A DNA stretch of 64,000 nucleotides from Lineus longissimus. Its lineage: Eukaryota; Nemertea; Pilidiophora; Heteronemertea; Lineidae. The first letter of the stretch is position 1; each line of letters starts with the position of its first letter. A program made the translations under genes and the position numbers. Location: assembly GCF_910592395.1 (NCBI RefSeq), contig NC_088311.1:8188501-8252500 (forward strand). The letters run 5' to 3'. Below, piece after piece: positions 50,101-61,401 of the stretch. The notes beneath the pieces were generated by a model. That model made no database searches. It was given only the letters and a program-made list of their open reading frames with translations, and was not told where the DNA came from.

Positions 50101-53100
50101 AACCAACGGCCCAAAATCACTTGTTTTGGTCTATTTCACTTGTGTTTCCCCCGTCTCCCAGACCCAGTCCATAATACATTTACAGTTTACAATCCCCGAT
50201 CATAGCCCAACAAAAGGTCATCGGTTGACTAAAGCCAAGGAACACAACTGTTCAATGGATTTATAGTTGAATGCGATCAAACTACGTCTTTTCAATCGTG
50301 GATTGTAAATTTAACCCCATGGGCCTAGGGAAGGCCCTATAACAATACTTTCGACACAGTTATTATCTCCGCTGCCTCCACCATGTTACACACAGTGCTC
50401 ACTGCTGATTCTAAAATGCGCCACCTAGTCAATTGCACTATCGTCATCACCTCATCATACTTCATTGACATTACAGGCACACATTGACATAGACCACTGT
50501 TGCAATCAACGACACAGTCGCTATCCAAGTAGCATTATAGAGGTAATTATCATTATCATACCTCATTAGCATGTGAACCAATCGCGTCGCGTCCTTTGCG
50601 ATCACGGCAAAGCCTCATGGAATAATGTCTTTCAACGTTGAATAATTTTTCATATTCCATGCCTACAACTTCAATTTCTTCATAATCCATGGCTAGAAGT
50701 TCAACACTAATATAATATCCAAGATAAAGTTACAAGAAGTAGTCAATAGGGGTCTCTCACCTCTCACTGTATGTCCACACTATTCACGCTTGTACGAGGA
50801 ATACATTCAATGCTGAATCTAACAACACCCAGTGCCCTTACTCTGTATATTAGTCACTGGAAGATGGCCCATTTCACTCCTTGCTTCTACTTCACCTATA
50901 GTCTCATTGCAAACGCCTCAGTTCTATGATATCACATTCACTTTCAGCTGTCATGCAACGCAACAACTGTGCTATCTGCCATCGCACATCAACGAAGAAG
51001 TGCAGCCGCCCACATTCCACCTCACGTCTGTCCGACCAGCTGCAATCCTCGAGGACGCCCCACTGTACCAAGGTTTCACTACGATGTTTGACAAGAAGGA
51101 GCAGTGCGCGAGATAGGCTAATGAGCAGACTTCCCTCGCTTGAGTTTCGGAAGAATGTTCCATATCGCGCTAAGCTGACCACTGCTGACTATGACAGGCG
51201 TGCATTGGACTGGTACAGGTTGGAACTGAACATTGAATATGCTGGTGGTGACGCTTTCTGATGAGAAGTTGGTCGTGACTGATGCAGTATCCTTGGACTT
51301 GTCCACAGCATCGTTCAATCATTGCTCTCTGAGCTGCCTTGATTCTGCCTTGATTCTGTACCCAAATACTAAGACCAAATGCCTGTTGACTGTGCTTTAA
51401 GAGAGACTGGCGCCATGCCTAGAGATATGACTGACCCCTATTGGCAAATTTGTATGACTTTATCTTGCCTACCTAGCTGCTGCCTATAGTCTCCCTTTAA
51501 CTGCGGAACACTTCAAAGTCGATAAAATGCCATGTTCCACCTTTTAATGTGTTCAGACTGCCATTTTCAAAATAATCAAGTCAGGACACTGCCTTCTAGT
51601 CTCATAATAAATTTTGCTTTCCTCAATATATAATAACATTTCTTCTTCTTCAATGCTTTCATCATTCCAAACTTCTCCTCCTCTGACTTTTACAGGGGTA
51701 CAGTCATGGCAATCAAAACCCAAATACTGAGACCAAATGCCTGTTGACTGTGCTTTAAGAGAGACTGGCGCCATGCCTAGTCTCTCTTAAAGCACAGTCA
51801 ACAGACACCAACCCCCTCAGACTCAGAAACCACAAACGCCCAACCCTTCCTGCTACCCTAATACTTCTGGGTATTTTTCAACCACAGCCAAGGCTAATCT
51901 AATATACTCCAAACCTAACCCTTGACATCACCTGGTTACACGAGGAACACCGCCATGGCTTTAAAACCTGGAACAATAGAATTTCAAGCTCACTCTCACA
52001 ATCCATTCTATACAGTCACGTGACTTTATTGATACAGTTCGGAAGTCAACAGAAATATTAATTTCACAAATTGGTATCAACGGCGACATTAACTGTAGAC
52101 CATTAGTAAATGGCAAGAGAATTAATAGAATCAGTGAATCGCCTTAGGGGATTTGTCATTGACTTATATCCTAATTTGACTCTTAGTGGCTGCTGTGTTT
52201 CATGGGAACGACATTGACATCCAGCAAGAAACCTTAACGATAGTTTTCCTGTGAGGCCTGCATGGAATCGTGACGAGAGAGGACCGATAAGATCGCTGTA
52301 ATTTTATTTTGATTATAATCATAAAGTTGAAGGAAGATGCACAGTCATGATACTGGGATTAAAGCTTTAATTAGAGTGATGTCTGTCCTTTGACGATAAC
52401 ATGAAGAGTGGTTAGGCGATTACCTCAGAATCGCACCTTCACATCTCTACCGTCCTTGTAATGAATGGCTTTGAGATCGAAACCGATATTTACCGGAAAT
52501 GTTCCCAAGGTCACCAAAAGCAAAGGAGCGTGTTGGCTAATGTATGAGGTTTGTCCGCATGTAGCCTCATAGTCCAGTTGTTCAAAACCAGTTGCATACT
52601 AACTTGAGGTTGCATGTTTAATGGAGTTTATGTGACTGAAAAGGTTGGATGACCAACAGATAAAGTATCAAATTCCAAGAAAGTCGCTTCACCTGTACAA
52701 GCTACGGCAGAGGGCCCTGGAGTATCCATGTAGTACATGGTATGTTAGCTTGTTGTGGTCGATGTTGGCTTCCTTTGCTTTGGGATGTCGTAATGAATAC
52801 GTTCATACTCTTGAGGTGAAAATAAAGAATGCTATACGAAAACTTTTAACCATCTGTTGACTGAAGATGTACATTACAATAAATGCCAAGTTTTAGCTTG
52901 CTTGCATAATAACTGCACACTGATCCGGACATGTTTATCTATCTTTACCCACATGTATTATATGGAACAGAAAAAAGTAAACATTTCATTCCCTCCCATA
53001 TTATCATATTCCCAGCTTCAAAAGTGTACTCACAATGGTTACCGAATCGCCATGGGCTCCTGGTTTAACCGGAATGCTCTTCGGACAGAACTCATGCACC

Positions 53101-56100
53101 TTAGCGTTGACGCGACTATAATCGTGATAAGACTTATAAATAAAGTGAGTAATTCCCCTGACGATATGACAATCGGAAATTAAGCGAGCTTAATGGGCGC
53201 GGGTATGCATGATGGAAAGTTGTGTCATATTTTGTCCATTCGCAAAAGACGATGGACAAGTTCGTCATACTGAAACTGATTATTAAGAAAAAAAGATGCC
53301 ATCCGTTTGAGTCTTTCCAAGCAGACACGTAGACTGTCCGAGGCAAAAAATGAGTTCACCGGCTGCCAGACTGACTTGACATAACCTGAACGAGGACTCG
53401 AAGTTAGTGATATTACTTTATACGTCTCTTCCAATAAAGTCGCTCTTTGGATCTAGCAGAATTGTAAAGGGACCTGATTCTCTATGTTCTTAAATATTTA
53501 TCAGGAGATATACTAGTATTCGAAATGCAGCATCTTTCGACAAAATTGAATAACCTTCAAAAGGTAATTCGTTTCATTCGAGACCTTTGACAGCAAAGGT
53601 TTACCCATTAAAAAACCAGTTCAAATTCTTCTGGAACTCTTATTGCAGGCGTTCTTAAAGATGAAAGGCTGTTCTGTTCATGAGAGAACGAATTAGCAAA
53701 AGCTTGTTCGTAGTATTGCTCTTGGCCCTTTCACGCCCTGGATGAGCAGTCGAAATAGATTGCTTTAATCGGAGTAAATGTACAGTAATTACATGTAACA
53801 TGAAAAAACAGCTTCATTTCAGAAACTAATTTTGCGAATAGATCGTTTAAGCTTACCAGCCTACATTAGGACAAATGGTATAGCACCTGTTATGTGTCGT
53901 TGAGCATAAAATAGAAAGAGGGTCAATCAGTCTGATAACACAAAAATATGGATTCACCATGAAAGATTCTAACAAAATCGTCCTTTGACCGGTTTAAGAG
54001 AAAAACACAATTAGATGGTAAATAAGTGATCAGGACAGAGAGCACTTCGGCAGTCCCAAACCACGACGAAAGGACATGACCGAGCATGCCAAAATTGATA
54101 CATCACCAACAAATAACTTATCGGCAATGTCGTTCTCGGTCGCAATAAAGAAAGGAAAGCTCCGTAAAAAATCATTTACGACCGGAACTATCACCTGATA
54201 CGGGGATGAAATCGCTCAGGGTTTGAGGATGTCGCGTTTACGAAGCATCTGAGACGTTGAGGAGATGGCGATAAGGACTGCGGGCCGTCTCAAATCTTTG
54301 CGGTGGTATATGAGATCCCTGTCTAAGGTGCCACTGAGGTTTTGATTTACTTGCCTGAAGTTACATGTCTCGAGAGGACTGGCCTCTCTTACCAGAATTG
54401 CCAATACAATTAAATTAACACTGCAAGGTGTTTATGATTTGAGATGTCGAGAGAGATAGTCATTGTTATAACGCTTTCATCAAAACAGTTGTAACCTGAG
54501 GAACTGGAGAAAATGATTGGTCAGACTAGACGGTTGAAGAGTTGGCCTAAGTAAATGCAATCGACTGAATTGCAAACCCGGCCCAAAACATGACCAGGAT
54601 CTGTTCATATGACTGGTCCATTGGGAGTTTCTACTAAACCAGGATTATACGATGAAATATCGCATATACCTTCACTGACACAAAAAGGTTTTATCTAATA
54701 AGGATTAAAGTGACACCCCTCCTCTCCCGATCAACTTCCTTGACCAGATGATGTAACCAAAACCAAAAATCTGCAATAGCAAGGGAGTAATAAAGAGTGA
54801 ATTAGGGTCCATACCCGGATCTAAAATTTGATTAGCGCAAAATGAATATAAATATCTGACTAAAGCTAGTATTGCCAACGATATTTCGAACAGGTTATGA
54901 AGCCATAAAGTAAGGCTAATTCAATAAGTTGCAGGTAATTTGGCCAAATGTGTTCATATTTAGCTTGGTGACCAAAAACGAGAAGGCAGCAATATAAGCG
55001 CAGTCCATCCATCTTACAGGAACCGTTTCAGCAGAGAATCAGCAATAACCCGGTTGGCTTCAAGCAAGGTCTCGATTTAATGCGCCTTATATAGACGATC
55101 AGCCATACCCTGGGCATAGAGCAAGTAGCCCTGATTCTTTGTCGATCTTTACAAAAAGAGTTCATTTTTCTGAGTCGCCCTGCCCTGTAAGCGTCTGGAC
55201 TTCAAAGGTATCGCTTTTCGCTTTACCTTAGAAATAATAGTTTCCCCTGATAATTTATTATTTCTTAACATAATTGGTCGCCTGGCTTCTGGTAGTCAAG
55301 CAGTTGGTATAATCAACCTTTTCTGGTACCTTCAAACTTGTCAACAATTAGAGTCATCGACCTGACTCCACGGTTAAGCTTGTTCATACCTGAATGGGTA
55401 CTTTACCCTCTTACTCCGACAACCTTTTTAATAGTTAAGCAGTCTGATGGAAAATCAATGTTATTTGATCACTTCATCATCACCCAAGATTTCGTCACTG
55501 TCAAAATAAAACTCGATTCCGGTTAAGCAACCGATCGTTGCCCGGCATTTAAATTGAAGTTGGATTGTGTATTTTTCGTTTTCAGAGTTGTGTCTTGAAT
55601 TATTTAGAGCCATTGCTAAATGTAATTTGGTAACTCATATAATTGGCTAAAACACTCAAAATTACCCTGGTAGGACAAAAAAATTGTATGCTTCAAGGGT
55701 AATACTAGAACGTTTCAAGTTAGCTTCATGTATAGTCACGAGCTGGACGGAATTAGTGAATTGCAGGCGATATGCAAACAAGATCTAAACCGCGCAGAGA
55801 CAGCTTTCGAAACAGTGAATTGGCTGTGGAATATTCAGAATTGGTGAATATTTTAAAGCATCCTGACAATAATATTAGATTTTAAACTTCAAAGATATCG
55901 GCTGGGTTATTTTCGCACAGCGGCCCTAATCTTCTGAAGCCGATTCTGCAATGCCAACAAAAGCGAAATCGACTTAACTGTCCCAATATGATTGGCGATG
56001 CCAAGGAAAGCGAAATCGACTTACCTGTCTCAATATGATTGGCGATGCCAACAAAAGCGAAATCGACGTACCTGTCCCAATATGATTGGCGATGCCAACA

Positions 56101-59100
56101 AAAGCGAAATCGACTTACCTGTCCCAATATGATTGGCGTTGCCAACAAAAGCGAAATCGACTTACCTGTCCCAATATGATTGGCGATGCCAACAAAAGCG
56201 ACAGTACCCATAGGAGGACGATCACCCGCCTGGCTCGGCTTGGCGTACACGTGTACTTCGCTTTCATCGGGTGCAGGATAGCGTAATACCTAAAAAGATA
56301 GGAAGGTCATTTAATTGTGCAAAAGGTAGACTGACAAACCATGTTTTCTTTACTGGCTCCTGGGGTCAATGGTTAAAACAGGAATTCTTCACCCAGACGC
56401 CAATTCAACCACTTCAGATATTCACATATTAAAACTACATTAGTTTGAACTTATTTCCATCAGATAGATTGGCCTAGGGTCATTTTCAAAAGAACACATT
56501 TAAAATTCTATTAAACTTCTAAAGGTCCCGTTGATTCTGTTAGAGTCTTTCAAATAAATTAATTTGAAAGTCTCTGATTCTGTGTACAATTTAGCGCGGG
56601 TATTCCTCGGCATTTTATAGTCTCCCCGCCGGGTGGTGATGAACTCCGCGCAAGGTCGATCCACGCCTGATGATACATGATTACAATCCGGTCAATACAT
56701 TATCGTGCCAAATTGAATCTATCCATTTAGATGAATTACAGTTTTGAAATAGTTACCTGATGTCAAAGTACGTGTGTTGGTTTTGAGCAAGCGCCGTACC
56801 CCACATACATGTACCATCCCCATCACATATGATTCTCCTTACATGTCAATATATTTTCACCTTACCCCAAATGTCGGACATATTCTGTCAAAAAACCGGT
56901 ACACTAAGACGATTACGGCGACACCGCAAAGATTTTCCGATTCAATTGGCATTCATCCAGCATCACCGTAAAGTCATGCGTGTATAAATGGCTGATCCAA
57001 AACTGATCACTTGGACTAATTGAGGATCAATGCCGAACCTGACCGTGTCAACCCTCTGATGTGTCAATCTGTGCCAAGACGGTTTCAGTTTGACCTTCCC
57101 ACGGTCATGGCTTACGGCAATCAACGATTTTGTATTTTAAGTGCAAATTGAAGACTTCTCGCCCTAACGGTATCAAAACTTAAAGGGGTATACGACGTTC
57201 ATACTGATGCTCCGGGAAAACAGAAATGCAATTAATACACAATGCTGTAGTGCAATTATATGTGTGACACATACGAATTTGCCGAAACTTGGAATTTATC
57301 TCTATTTATATATCTATCTATACACAACGGCATCCTGAAATTTATATTTTGTGCCGCTTATTTACGCAATTGGCAATTTTCAAATTCAATTACAAATTAC
57401 AAAGTTAGATTTTTAATGAACGGCATGGGCCGTCTAAGTTGAATTGCACGGCACAATTTTACGATGAGGAACTTTATTTTTATAGCTGCGGGTGGTACCC
57501 GCGTATACGTTATGCAACGGTATACCGGCAATCAGAACGGATCATTCGATTTCAAATGAAATAATGAAATAATACTTTGTAGCCGAAAGGTGGCGGTAAT
57601 AGTTAGCCACCCAAAATGAAATTGATATGAGCTGAAAATCTGTTGTGTGCTGGAGTACTAACTACTGCCTTCTACCGGTGATAGTGTTCCGGATTGTTGC
57701 TCTTGAACTCGGATCTTTGCTGGACGATCGACGAAATCTCTCGAATATAACATCAGAACTCGATATCCGATTTTATGTTGGTTTGCTCCAGGCCGAATTA
57801 TACATGCCTGGGGCAGCAACTATTCTACTGTCGACGTGAGCTATTTATTGATTTCCGCACAAATATGTTCAAATATGGAATATCACAGTCAAGTTTCCGA
57901 CATGAGATTTCAAGAAAAACTTGATACATATGCGCTCTTGACCCCAGTTAGAGTTACGAATCTGCCCTGGTGTTATATATTAATGTGATTATCGGTTTCC
58001 GTAAACCACTAGTCATAGATATTGTTGGCACATCCCCATAATTTTTTTTATAAAGTTTCCTATAACACCTCAATCTGACGTATGATATCGTATGGACCAG
58101 GAATCGGACACATGGGAATCCTTTGGCAAAATCGTTAAGGGGAAAAGGTTAATAGCACCTCTTCCAGTGCTTAATTTCATCTACAGGTTTTGGCATCGTG
58201 GCCCGTAACAGGTACAAGTACAATGTATATTCAATTTTGTGCGTCTGTGCAAATACCATGGCCTCTATGAAATTATTGACTCGAGGTATTCAATATTTGG
58301 TGAGTTATTGGGTGCTTTGGGTGGCAGACCAGGCCAAATGGTCCAAGCTGCTTCAATCATACGTGGGACGCCAGAGATATGTGTTTTGATCTGAATAATA
58401 AATTAGACGTTGTCTCACTTTGAAATAAAAATCACTCTGGGATGTGATCTTTGATACTAGACACACTTATCAGTCTCTGATATAAACTGGACTTTGAATG
58501 ATTTGATATATATAACATGAAATGATCCATGTACCACTGCTCTCATCTCGGAACACGAGGCGTGAGTGAATTTGACTGCATTGGAAGGTGGAGATCGAAA
58601 ATATTGGGGTTAAAATGTCTACTCCTTTGGGAAAAAACAAGAGAGCTTAAGGGTATGAAATAGACTTTAAATCATTATATTAACTCCTTCCTTTGATAGA
58701 GATTTTGTGGCTTGGTACGTCTATCTACACCCAAGGTACTAGCTGATGTCAGATATTGGGCTCGCGTGCTTTGGTGCAGAGACGAGTGCATGAAGTAGTC
58801 AAACTACCGCAGGTGTTGGGTCTCGAAGAAGTAGCAAACATGAGTGATATTAAGTATGGATTAATTTACTTTACCGTCTATTAGTATACTTTGTGATATG
58901 AATAAAGACTAGTAAATGCTATTACATGTACTTCAGTTTAAGTATGGATTAATTTACTGTACCGTCTACTAGTATACTTTGTGATATGAATAAGACTAGT
59001 GCCAATGTTATTACTTCAGTTCAAGTATGGATTAATTTACTGTACCGTGTACTAGTATACTTTGTGATATGAATAAAGACTAGTGAATGCTTTTACTTCA

Positions 59101-61401
59101 GTTCAAATATGAATTACTTTACTTTACCGTCTACCAGTATACTTTGTGATATGAATAAAGACTAGTAAACGCTATTACTTCAGTTCAAGTATGGATTAAT
59201 TTACCGTACCGGTCTACTAGTATACTTTGTGATATGAATAAAACTAGTAGATGCTATTACTTCAGTTTCGTAAAGAACGATTCTCTAGTAGTTTTCCTTA
59301 AAACATTTCACTGGCCTTTTTTCAATATCATGAAGGATGGAAATAATTTTACTTGTAATAACTGTGACTGTGTATCAACTGCGAACGGAAAAATCGTACT
59401 AATTCAATTTACATATTTGTACATGACCATGTAGCTCTCCCTCTCTATTGGATCTATTGAACCAGCTCTCGATTGCATCACAGCGTGTGAGCAGTGAAAA
59501 TGGCTCTTATCATGCTTATACAGTGGAACCTCCCTCAGCGGACACCTCTAGCTTTTAGATCTTCCTCAACAGAAAATAGCCTCCGCCAGGTCCCAATGCA
59601 GTAATCAGCGTCATCATCGCTGAATGAATCCTTACCCGGGTTTTCCATTATACGGCATTACAACCATGGATTGATGACTGCAATTCAATCGTCCAATCGG
59701 AATATGACGACTGAAATCGGCGCGTTGCAAATCATTTTTTTGCAGCACCGTCGCTTCCCATAATGACAACCAATTTGTCTTTGTAATTCGTATACGATAA
59801 GCTTTCGATCGCAATTTCCAAAACGGCCATGTTTAGCTCAGTGTCTTCGTAAAAGAATGCCTCCATGTTCTGATGTATTTCCTTTAGTTGCTGGTCGGTG
59901 AGGGAGAACGTCAGAACGGTCTCATACCTCCTTAATTGCTTCTTTGAGTAAATATGTCCCGTGCTGGTGAACGTCCGCCACTCTGCCAACAACGGCGGTG
60001 AACATGATTGATAAGCTCTGTCATGTCAATATTTCATTGGATTTAGGAATTGATACCGTCAGTTAGGTACATGTTTCAATCTATTCTAAAATTGTATATA
60101 CTTTAGGCACTATCCACCGAGAATCTGCTTTTCACCAAAAACCCCTGTGGTACGGGACTATTATAATTCATTAATGGAAAAAAATGTCACCAGACCATCT
60201 GTTTACAGAAGTCGGTGGTGTTAAAAAAACATCGGTGACTTAAATGGTTGCTTTTCCTCTGGGAAATCAGATACTATTTGGATATTTGTCCAACCAATTT
60301 CGTGTAGTATCGGTTTTTATCTCGGGGAACGACTGCGGAGGTTATGAGTAAGAAAGGTCAGGGTCTGCAGCATTACGTATAATACAATCTAGACCCACCC
60401 ACGAATGAGATAGTCATGGCCACTACATAGACCAGCTACTCCCGGCCATCACCCAATGCCATCCATTGTCACTACAGGAGCTATGTCTTTATGGCGTCAA
60501 TAATTTCCTCAGGCCCAGAACCACGTTGCTTAATGGCGGGTTGTCCATGTTATCCTTAACTGAAAAATGAGGCCTGGCGCAAACATGTCATGCTTTGTCC
60601 TGTCTCTGGCGAGGTTATGTACCCATTTGGGACTAATCGATGGCTTGCCAAATGCCAGAGACATTACAGGCTAGTAACAAAATGGTATTTGGTGTCTTAT
60701 CATTTCCTGTTGGCAAAATTAATCGTGTTATGGGTACGTACTGACCCAGAAAGCATTCGAAACTGGAAAATACGAGTTAACAAATGGTCTCCCACTGGTA
60801 TCAGCAGATGATAGGAAGCCCATTGGTAATTAATAATGCTTCAGAATGTTTTGCACGAATCCCAGGCTGCATATACATGTGACGATAAATGAACACACAA
60901 CCTCGTCAGTTTTCTATTTAAAAAAGGTGGATTCAATGTATTTTAGACTTTGACAAATGTTACATTCCTTTCCTCTCTCTACACGTGTGCATCTTGTTTA
61001 CTAGGATTCGCTTGAATCATTTGCCATATATATTCCAATGTAAGATTTGGGATTCATTATGATCAGAAAACGTGACCCTTGATGATCGTTATTTCTTTAC
61101 GAAATATAAACGCTGTGGCGCTGTGCAACACCAACCAACAGGGCATAGCTAAGATAGAGATGATGGAATGATTCATGTGGAAGTTACTTCTAGCCACAAC
61201 ATAAAAAACAAACGAAATGCAGTGCATATGAATGCAAAAAAACAAACAAAAGAAAACCCCATAAGGACACGGGTCTTACCTTTCAACACTCATGGTGGTC
61301 AGCGTCAACACGGAGCAGATAGCGGAGAGGTTCTGTAGGTAGTACAGTGCCTTGCACAAGAACTCTCCAAAGTTCCAGGTAAACGAGAAAAATTTGGCAA
61401 A
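35174..61401 (-). CDS. Class A (rhodopsin-family) neuropeptide-type GPCR, 5' end outside window
   Basis: Seven-helix plasma-membrane receptor. Five exons on the minus strand, transcribed 61280-61401, 56166-56289, 36502-36716, 35789-35909, 35174-35587, with matching phases. Exon 1 here gives ECL1 and TM3 (LYYLQNLSAICSVLTLTTMS) ending in VER. Exon 2 completes VERYYAILHPMKAKYTC and TM4 (VIVLLWVLSLLLASPII). Exon 3 has the ECL2 cysteine (LYWCVKEW) and TM5, ending ELWIVTTKR. Exon 4 is the hydrophilic third intracellular loop. Exon 5 has TM6 with CWGP, TM7 with NSCVNPVVYAF, a palmitoylation-type CTC and a Ser/Thr-rich tail; TGA stop at 35174-35176. TM1-TM2 exon(s) were not found and should lie past 64000. 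The EW motif in ECL2 and ELW after TM5 recall the CCK/QRFP/orexin-like peptide receptors; the ligand is unknown. Introns of about 19.4 and 5 kb are repeat-rich. Confidence 0.88.
38005..38038. repeat. Small fold-back repeat, agagtctttcaaat family copy 2
   Basis: cagagtctttcaa faces ttgaaagtcac across a short AT-rich loop. Same arm sequence as copies at 34397 and 56542. Confidence 0.5.
40568..40680. repeat. 113-bp nested fold-back element
   Basis: Outer arms aaccagttaccggccg (from 40569) and cggcccgtaactggtt (to 40679) are near-perfect inverted repeats. An inner hairpin has 16-bp perfect arms, ttctgtcaagtgaaat (40606-40621) and its reverse complement (40626-40641), with a 4-nt loop. Resembles a miniature fold-back transposon or a structured-RNA source. 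Confidence 0.7.
42715..42815 (+). mobile_element. tRNA-derived SINE-like fragment
   Basis: Starts with an A-box-like gtggtgacacagcgg and has a B-box-like ggcccgagcct about 45 bp later, then the tail tactcggtaatttcaactgg. It shares that tail and spacing with the fragment at 24.05 kb, indicating a dispersed Pol III family. It cannot fold as an intact tRNA by eye. Confidence 0.5.
42978..43236. mobile_element. MITE with about 60-bp terminal inverted repeats
   Basis: The left arm begins cctataatgatctc and includes gggaacaatatcgaaataat then cacccagctatag; the right arm is its reverse complement ending attattatagg. One arm has an extra block of about 8-10 bp. Element length is 259 bp with no coding capacity. 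Target duplication not resolved. Confidence 0.75.
45208..45257. repeat. Near-perfect palindrome centred on ACTAGT
   Basis: gatatcaacaagaattcat... folds onto ...atttattcttgatatt around the centre actagt (45232-45237). A diverged relative is at 25221-25260. Confidence 0.55.
45930..46020 (+). mobile_element. Possible retroelement relic
   Basis: One frame gives LCPVVKHVNGNVDCLSRATS, resembling the end of a Ty3/Gypsy RNase H domain (consensus of the form G-x-N-x-x-AD-x-LSR). The surrounding frames are broken and no LTR or other domain is seen, so this is a weak call. Confidence 0.25.
47344..47455. repeat. 112-bp imperfect fold-back with perfect apical hairpin
   Basis: Outer arms atcctgaggaaat (47344-47356) and atttcctcaggat (47443-47455) are exact inverted repeats. 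Middle segments ttcgcctctac and ggcggagaagcgaa also pair, and the apex is ctgcacacaa / ttgtgtgcag around acgc. It would fold into one long bulged stem, similar in size to a miRNA precursor, but could equally be a decayed MITE. Confidence 0.65.
49469..49493. repeat. Perfect 10-bp hairpin
   Basis: AACGTCTGGC (49469-49478), loop GCAAA, GCCAGACGTT (49484-49493). It lies 12 bp before the first copy of the 130-bp direct duplication and could mark an element end. Confidence 0.5.
49506..49635 (+). repeat. 130-bp duplication, copy 1 (partner 51075-51204)
   Basis: Begins ttcactacgatgtttgac and ends tgacaggcgtgca; about 95% identical by eye to the partner 1569 bp downstream. Both copies have a partly open frame, but stops and flanks differ. 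No family recognised. Confidence 0.8.
51075..51204 (+). repeat. 130-bp duplication, copy 2 (partner 49506-49635)
   Basis: Same segment as copy 1. In this copy the upstream sequence (50940-51114) stays open in one frame (HINEEVQPPTFHLTSVRPAA) into the repeat, so this locus may be the source of the duplication. The frame then meets a TAG. Confidence 0.75.
51361..51804. repeat. 62-bp direct repeat pair ending in a 26-bp perfect hairpin
   Basis: The segment at 51361-51422 (cccaaatactaagacc...) recurs at 51719-51780 with one or two changes. The second copy is followed at once by a 26-nt reverse complement, forming a perfect hairpin: arms 51741-51766 and 51779-51804 with a 12-nt loop ggcgccatgcct. 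The first copy lacks the inverted arm. Confidence 0.8.
55951..56190 (-). repeat. 47-bp minisatellite spanning the TM4 exon end and splice donor
   Basis: The motif atgccaacaaaagcga (plus strand) recurs at 55951, 55998, 56045, 56092, 56139 and 56186, exactly 47 bp apart. The 56186 copy is the coding one. On the minus strand each unit carries the end of the TM4 exon (SPIILGQ) plus the donor. Donors run in order GTAAGT at 56165 (used), GTAAGT at 56118, GTACGT at 56071, GTAAGT at 56024, and a damaged GTTAAGT at the last copy. Reading past the first donor in frame meets TAA at 56117-56115. Confidence 0.92.
56542..56574. repeat. Small fold-back repeat, agagtctttcaaat family copy 3
   Basis: Arms agagtctttcaaat (56542-56555) and atttgaaagtctct (56561-56574) with one mismatch, loop about 5 nt; followed by gattctgtgtac as in copy 1. 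Confidence 0.6.
58853..59270 (+). repeat. 82-88-bp tandem repeat, five copies
   Basis: Unit starts at 58853, 58941, 59024, 59106 and 59188 (agtatggattaatttac), and includes accgtctactagtatac and gatatgaataaagactagt. Copies are about 90% identical by eye. The first copy is longer by an inserted acatgt. Confidence 0.9.
59732..60017 (-). CDS. Unrecognised open frame, possible exon
   Basis: A minus-strand frame of about 95 codons with no ATG at its start. It runs from a weak acceptor-like gacatgacag at 60018 to TGA at 59732. Composition is protein-like (KQLRRYETVLTFSL, then FSLTDQQLKEIHQNMEAFFY) and ends in GAAKK. No domain recognised. It lies on the GPCR strand inside its intron but does not fit the receptor reading. 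It may be a retrocopy fragment or chance. Confidence 0.2.

Larger units (their letters stand above)
36717..56165 (-). other. 19.4-kb GPCR intron, repeat-rich, no internal gene recognised
   Basis: Between the TM4 and TM5 exons. It begins with the iterated donor array and contains fold-back elements at 38, 40.6, 43.0, 45.2, 47.4, 49.5 and 51.7 kb, a SINE-like fragment at 42.7 kb and a direct duplication at 49.5/51.1 kb. Several open frames of 60-110 codons occur on both strands, but none has a recognised domain or splice-consistent neighbours. Confidence 0.6.
56290..61279 (-). other. 5-kb GPCR intron
   Basis: Between the TM3 and TM4 exons. Holds a fold-back repeat at 56542 and the 83-bp tandem array at 58.85-59.27 kb. 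A minus-strand open frame at 59732-60017 looks coding in composition (FSLTDQQLKEIHQNMEAFFY) but is unassigned. Confidence 0.6.

Noticed and set aside
50904-51261. Overlapping open frames on both strands around 51 kb
   Set aside because: They overlap the 130-bp duplicated repeat, read in opposite directions and show no family motif.
61063-61245. Hydrophobic minus-strand frame just after the TM3 exon, first taken as the TM4 exon
   Set aside because: Its sequence lacks the ERY-following pattern, and a far better exon with correct phase was found at 56166-56289.
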